In this document: positions 6,940 to 9,809 of the stretch, one piece after another
How positions within the stretch are numbered: the first letter of the stretch is position 1
Layout of the letters: the number at the start of each line of letters is the position of its first letter
Assembly: GCA_011391185.1 (NCBI GenBank)
Contig: JAABRB010000107.1
Coordinates: 1 to 9,809, forward strand
DNA length: 9,809 bases
Direction of reading: 5' to 3'
DNA from: Betaproteobacteria bacterium
Lineage (GTDB): Bacteria > Pseudomonadota > Gammaproteobacteria > Burkholderiales > SG8-39
Program-made: the position numbers and the translations under genes
The notes under the pieces: model-generated
Database searches by the model: none
What the model saw: only the letters and a program-made list of their open reading frames with translations
Told to the model about the DNA's origin: nothing

Positions 6940-8121
6940 ATGCGCGTTCTCAAGATGGCCGATCTTGACCTGCGCGGCAAGCGGGTCTTCATTCGCGCCG
7001 ATCTCAACGTTCCGGTCGATGATCAGGGAAAAATCACCGACGACACGCGGATTCGCGCATCCGCGCCTGCCATTGCGCAGGCGCTCGCGGGTGGCGCCGC
7101 AGTCATGGTCACCTCGCATCTGGGCCGGCCGAAGGAAGGCGAGTTCAAGCCACAGGACTCGCTCGCGCCGGTCGGCGAGCGCCTTGCCGAGCTGCTCGGC
7201 AAGCCGGTCCGGCTCGCGCGGGATTGGGTGAATGGCGTAGCGGTCGCGCCCGGCGAAGTGGTGCTGCTCGAGAACTGCCGCATGAACCAGGGCGAGAAGA
7301 AGAATGACGCGGCGCTCGCGAAGCAGATGGCAACGCTCTGCGACGTGTACGTGAACGACGCCTTCGGGACGGCGCACCGCGCCGAGGCGACGACTTACGG
7401 CATCGCGGAGCACGCGCCGGTCGCCTGCGCCGGACCGCTGATGGGCGCCGAGATCGACGCGCTTTCCAGGGCGCTCATCAATCCGGCGCGACCCCTGGTC
7501 GCAATCGTGGCCGGCGCGAAGGTCTCCACCAAGCTCACGATCCTCGCCGCCCTCGCGGAGAAGGTGGATCAGCTGATCGTCGGCGGCGGCATCGCCAACA
7601 CTTTCATGCTCGCCGCGGGCATGAAGATCGGAAAGTCGCTGGCCGAGCCGGATCTCGTCGACGAGGCACGCAAGATCATGGCGGCGTTGCGTGCGAAAGG
7701 CGGAGACGTGCCGCTGCCGGTCGACGTCGTGTGCGCCAGGGAATTCTCGGCGACGGCCAGGGCCGAGACGAAGCCGGCCGGAGACGTCGGTGACGACGAC
7801 ATGATCCTCGACATCGGACCAGAGAGCGCGCGGGCGCTCGCGAAGGTGCTCGGACGCGCAGGCACGATCGTATGGAACGGGCCGGTCGGCGTATTCGAAT
7901 TCGAACCGTTCAGTCACGGCACCCGGACCGTCGCCGACGCGATCGCCGGTTCGAAAGCCTTCTCGTTGGCGGGCGGCGGCGACACCGTCGCGGCCATCGC
8001 CAAGTACGGCATCACCAACCGGATTGGTTACATTTCCACGGGCGGCGGCGCGTTTCTCGAGTTCCTCGAAGGAAAGAAGCTCCCGGCGATCGAAGTGCTC
8101 GAGCGCCGGGCCGCGCATTGA
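6940..8121 (+). CDS. pgk: Phosphoglycerate kinase
   Basis: Transfers phosphate between ATP and 3-phosphoglycerate to give 1,3-bisphosphoglycerate, the first step after RuBisCO. It is 393 residues, close to the bacterial norm (E. coli 387). The N-terminal substrate domain has [14 protein letters not shown] (12-25), DTRIRAS (35-41), [10 protein letters not shown] (58-67) and GTAHRAEA (143-150). The nucleotide domain has GAKVSTKL (192-199), VGGGIANTF (214-222), WNGPVGVFE (312-320) and the ATP loop GGGDT (345-349). The ending [18 protein letters not shown] is typical. The segment [13 protein letters not shown] (111-123) differs slightly from the usual ENVRFNKGEKKND; ENCR variants occur in Betaproteobacteria as I recall. 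ATG 6940 ([11 protein letters not shown]) is chosen over ATG 6955 because it aligns with E. coli MSVIKMTDLDL, but the ribosome site is poor (GGGGA only 2 nt upstream), which could mean translational coupling to the lipoprotein gene 12 bp before. Confidence 0.96.
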   Translation: MRVLKMADLDLRGKRVFIRADLNVPVDDQGKITDDTRIRASAPAIAQALAGGAAVMVTSHLGRPKEGEFKPQDSLAPVGERLAELLGKPVRLARDWVNGVAVAPGEVVLLENCRMNQGEKKNDAALAKQMATLCDVYVNDAFGTAHRAEATTYGIAEHAPVACAGPLMGAEIDALSRALINPARPLVAIVAGAKVSTKLTILAALAEKVDQLIVGGGIANTFMLAAGMKIGKSLAEPDLVDEARKIMAALRAKGGDVPLPVDVVCAREFSATARAETKPAGDVGDDDMILDIGPESARALAKVLGRAGTIVWNGPVGVFEFEPFSHGTRTVADAIAGSKAFSLAGGGDTVAAIAKYGITNRIGYISTGGGAFLEFLEGKKLPAIEVLERRAAH

Positions 8122-8151
8122 TCCGCACGCGGGCCGGCGCCATGCTGGACC

Positions 8152-8179
8152 GTGACCGGCACATGCTGTAACGTATACG
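8152..8179 (+). promoter_or_regulatory. Possible sigma-70 promoter for pyk
   Basis: GTGACC (8152-8157) and TATACG (8174-8179) are separated by 16 bp; each matches four of six consensus bases. The -10 lies inside the palindrome at 8170-8181. It would give a leader of about 70 nt for pyk. Motif matching only. Confidence 0.35.
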
Positions 8180-8181
8180 TT
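8170..8181 (+). promoter_or_regulatory. 12-bp perfect palindrome over the possible pyk -10
   Basis: AACGTATACGTT is a perfect inverted repeat in the 133-bp pgk-pyk gap. AT-rich for its surroundings and overlapping a candidate -10 box, it could be an operator for a dimeric repressor. Role is inferred. Confidence 0.4.
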
Positions 8182-8195
8182 GTTCTCGACTCCGC

Positions 8196-8209
8196 GGTCT
8201 CCGGAGACC
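8196..8209 (+). promoter_or_regulatory. 14-bp perfect palindrome in the pyk leader
   Basis: GGTCTCCGGAGACC is a perfect inverted repeat, able to fold as a 5-bp stem with a CCGG loop or to bind a dimeric protein. It is 15 bp downstream of the 8170-8181 palindrome and 46 nt before the pyk ATG. Confidence 0.35.
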
Positions 8210-8245
8210 CGGCGCGCGGCAGCGCGACAACGATACGCAACGATC

Positions 8246-8250
8246 AGGAG
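8246..8250 (+). promoter_or_regulatory. Ribosome binding site that fixes the pyk start
   Basis: AGGAG with a 4-nt spacer to ATG 8255. It favours this start over the in-frame upstream codons back to 8180, which would put the palindromic leader inside the coding region. Confidence 0.65.
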
Positions 8251-8254
8251 CGCA

Positions 8255-9724
8255 ATGTTATCCCACCAGCAGGAGCGTGCTACGCAGCCGCGCGTGACCA
8301 AGATCGTCACTACGCTCGGACCGGCCACGAGTGACCGCGCGACACTGGACCGTATGCTGAAGGCGGGCGTCGATGTGGTGCGGGTGAACTTTTCGCACGG
8401 TACCGCCGAAGATCACCTGCGCCGTGTCGAGCTCGTACGGGAAGTTTCCCGCGAGGCCGGGCTCACGGTCGGCATCATGGCCGACCTGCAAGGTCCCAAG
8501 ATCCGGGTCGGGAAGTTCAAGGACGGTCGCATCACGCTCGAGAGCGGTGACCCGTTCGTGCTCGACGCGGCGTGCCCGATCGGTGACCAGGAGCGCGTCG
8601 GGCTCGATTACAAGGAGCTGCCGCGCGACGTCAGGCCGGGGGACGTGCTGCTGCTCGACGACGGGCGCATCATCTTCGATGTCGTGCAGGTGGTCGGGGA
8701 CGCGGTGCATTGCATCGTGCGCCACGGCGGCGTGCTCTCCAACAACAAGGGCATCAACCGGGTCGGCGGCGGGCTCACGGCCCCTGCGCTCACCGCCAAG
8801 GACATGGATGACATCCGCGTCGCCGCCGGGATGATGGCGGACTACCTGGCGGTCTCGTTCCCCAAGAACGGCAAGGACATGGAGCTCGCGCGGGAGCTCT
8901 TGCGGGCGGCCGGCGGCCATGCGCTGCTCATCGCGAAAATCGAGCGCGTGGAGGCCGTCGAGGCGCACAACTTCAAGGACATCCTCGCGGCGACCGACGG
9001 CATCATGGTCGCGCGCGGGGACCTCGCCGTGGAAGTCGGAGATGCCTCCGTGCCGGCGCTGCAGAAGCGCATGATTCGCGCCGCTCGGGAGGCAAACAAG
9101 CTGGTGATCACCGCGACGCAGATGATGGAGTCGATGATCTCCCACCCGGTCCCGACGCGCGCAGAGGTCTCGGACGTTGCCAATGCGGTACTCGACGGCA
9201 CCGACGCGGTCATGCTCTCGGCGGAGACCGCGTCCGGCCGGTATCCGGTCCAAACCGTCGAGGCCATGAGCCGCATCTGTGTCGAGGCGGAAAAGTCGGC
9301 GGAGGTCCTGCTCGACCGCGACTTCCTCGATCGGATTTTCACCCGTGTCGACCAGTCGATCGCCATGGCGGCGCTCTTCACCGCTTATCACCTCAAGGTG
9401 AAAGCGATCGCTGCGCTGACCCAGACGGGCTCGACGGCGCTATGGATGTCGCGGCTGAATTGCGGCGTACCGATCTATGCGCTCACGTCGGAGCCTTCGA
9501 CGCGCTATCGGGTGAGTCTGTTTCGCGGCGTCTTCCCCCTGACCGTCCGATACCGCGGCCACGACCGCGACCTCCTCCTCGAGGAGGCCGAGGACGTACT
9601 CGTGAAGAACGGTGTCGTGCAGGACGGCGACCTCATCGTCGTCTCGTTCGGCGAGCCGATCGGCTCGCCCGGCGGCACCAACACGATGAAGATCGTCCGG
9701 GTCGGCGAGCATCGCAAGGCCTGA
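8255..9724 (+). CDS. pyk: Pyruvate kinase, PykA type
   Basis: Converts phosphoenolpyruvate and ADP to pyruvate and ATP, carrying fixed carbon from the lower glycolytic segment toward pyruvate. The 489 residues match the usual 470-490. Motifs in order: VTKIVTTLGPATS (14-26), VRVNFSHG (42-49, nucleotide and K+/phosphate site), ADLQGPKIRVG (76-86), a B domain from about 88 to 185 with LLLDDGRI (132-139) and SNNKGINRVGGGL (162-174), AVSFPKNGKDM (199-209), IAKIERVEA (226-234) with catalytic Lys228 and Mg-binding Glu230, MVARGDLAVE (251-260) with Asp256, and TATQMMESM (286-294). The C-terminal domain runs from about 365. SNNKGIN, SFPxxGxD and GPK resemble E. coli PykA more than PykF. Lys82 replaces the Glu117 (rabbit M1) of K+-dependent enzymes, so potassium independence is expected. 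The start is set by AGGAG. It lies 133 bp after pgk with its own candidate promoter. Confidence 0.96.
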   Translation: MLSHQQERATQPRVTKIVTTLGPATSDRATLDRMLKAGVDVVRVNFSHGTAEDHLRRVELVREVSREAGLTVGIMADLQGPKIRVGKFKDGRITLESGDPFVLDAACPIGDQERVGLDYKELPRDVRPGDVLLLDDGRIIFDVVQVVGDAVHCIVRHGGVLSNNKGINRVGGGLTAPALTAKDMDDIRVAAGMMADYLAVSFPKNGKDMELARELLRAAGGHALLIAKIERVEAVEAHNFKDILAATDGIMVARGDLAVEVGDASVPALQKRMIRAAREANKLVITATQMMESMISHPVPTRAEVSDVANAVLDGTDAVMLSAETASGRYPVQTVEAMSRICVEAEKSAEVLLDRDFLDRIFTRVDQSIAMAALFTAYHLKVKAIAALTQTGSTALWMSRLNCGVPIYALTSEPSTRYRVSLFRGVFPLTVRYRGHDRDLLLEEAEDVLVKNGVVQDGDLIVVSFGEPIGSPGGTNTMKIVRVGEHRKA

Positions 9725-9734
9725 GGAGGATGGA

Positions 9735-9809
9735 GTAAGGGGTAAGGGGTAAGAAGTAAGGGGTAAGGAGTAAGGAGTAAGGCGTAAGGCGTAAGGCGTA
9801 AGGCGTAAG
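9735..9809 (+). repeat. 7-bp tandem repeat array (GTAAGGN), continuing past the window
   Basis: Ten complete units plus GTAAG at the edge, with T of each unit spaced exactly 7 bp from 9736 to 9806. The last base varies in blocks: G, G, a degenerate AA unit, G, A, A, then C four times. It starts 11 bp after the pyk stop. Because 7 is not a multiple of 3, TAA falls in all three + frames within 21 bp, so the array is closed to forward translation. Its right end is outside the window. Similar short heptamer arrays occur between genes in some Proteobacteria as I recall; function is not known to me. Confidence 0.95.

Noticed and set aside
7270..7308. Unusual [13 protein letters not shown] segment in PGK as a functional change
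   Set aside because: Similar ENCR variants occur in betaproteobacterial PGKs as I recall, and all substrate and ATP residues are intact; this looks like lineage variation.
6169..8328. 719-codon open frame on the minus strand across the end of gap, the lipoprotein gene and pgk
   Set aside because: It is an antisense shadow of three well-supported genes in high-GC DNA. Its translation is Arg/Asp/His-rich without recognisable motifs and spans gene boundaries.
9735..9809. CRISPR array
   Set aside because: Units are 7 bp, contiguous and without spacers; this is a simple tandem repeat.

Overview
The window is a high-GC (about 65% by eye) Calvin-Benson-Bassham (CBB) carbon-fixation cluster. All genes lie on the + strand. 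The Form IA (green-like) RuBisCO, the class I bacterial phosphoribulokinase, the proteobacterial-looking GAPDH and PGK, and the PykA-type pyruvate kinase together suggest an autotrophic Beta- or Gammaproteobacterium, for example a sulfur, iron, ammonia or hydrogen oxidiser. I cannot name the genus from the sequence.

Layout: the C-terminal 197 codons of cbbL (RuBisCO large subunit, cut by the left edge) are followed after 22 bp by cbbS (small subunit). A 141-bp gap with a 12-bp triplicate repeat leads to cbbY (HAD sugar-phosphatase). A 151-bp gap with no clear signal leads to cbbP (phosphoribulokinase). A 114-bp gap with a perfect TATAAT box and a palindrome leads to cbbT (transketolase). A 141-bp gap with an 11-bp-stem hairpin leads to gap (GAPDH). 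After only 37 bp comes a small predicted lipoprotein gene of unknown function, and after 12 bp pgk. A 133-bp leader with two perfect palindromes precedes pyk. Eleven bp after the pyk stop a 7-bp tandem-repeat array begins and runs off the right edge. No gene-free stretch exceeds 300 bp, and no tRNA, rRNA, CRISPR array or insertion sequence was seen.

How the genes work together: PRK makes ribulose-1,5-bisphosphate and RuBisCO carboxylates it to 3-phosphoglycerate. CbbY removes xylulose-1,5-bisphosphate, an inhibitory RuBisCO misfire product. PGK and GAPDH reduce 3-phosphoglycerate to triose phosphate, and transketolase rearranges sugars to regenerate the acceptor. Pyruvate kinase takes fixed carbon (as PEP) out toward pyruvate and biosynthesis. 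Aldolase, the bisphosphatases and pentose-phosphate enzymes such as Rpe and Rpi are not in the window and may lie outside it. The spacing suggests several transcription units (cbbLS; cbbY; cbbP; cbbT; gap-lipoprotein-pgk; pyk) rather than one tight operon.

I see no wholly new system. The items most worth a second look are the lipoprotein gene wedged between gap and pgk, the ordered 7-bp repeat array after pyk, the palindromes in the cbbT and pyk leaders, the TTGACG-containing triplicate repeat before cbbY, and a small subunit of apparent IAq type with no cbbQ/cbbO next to it.
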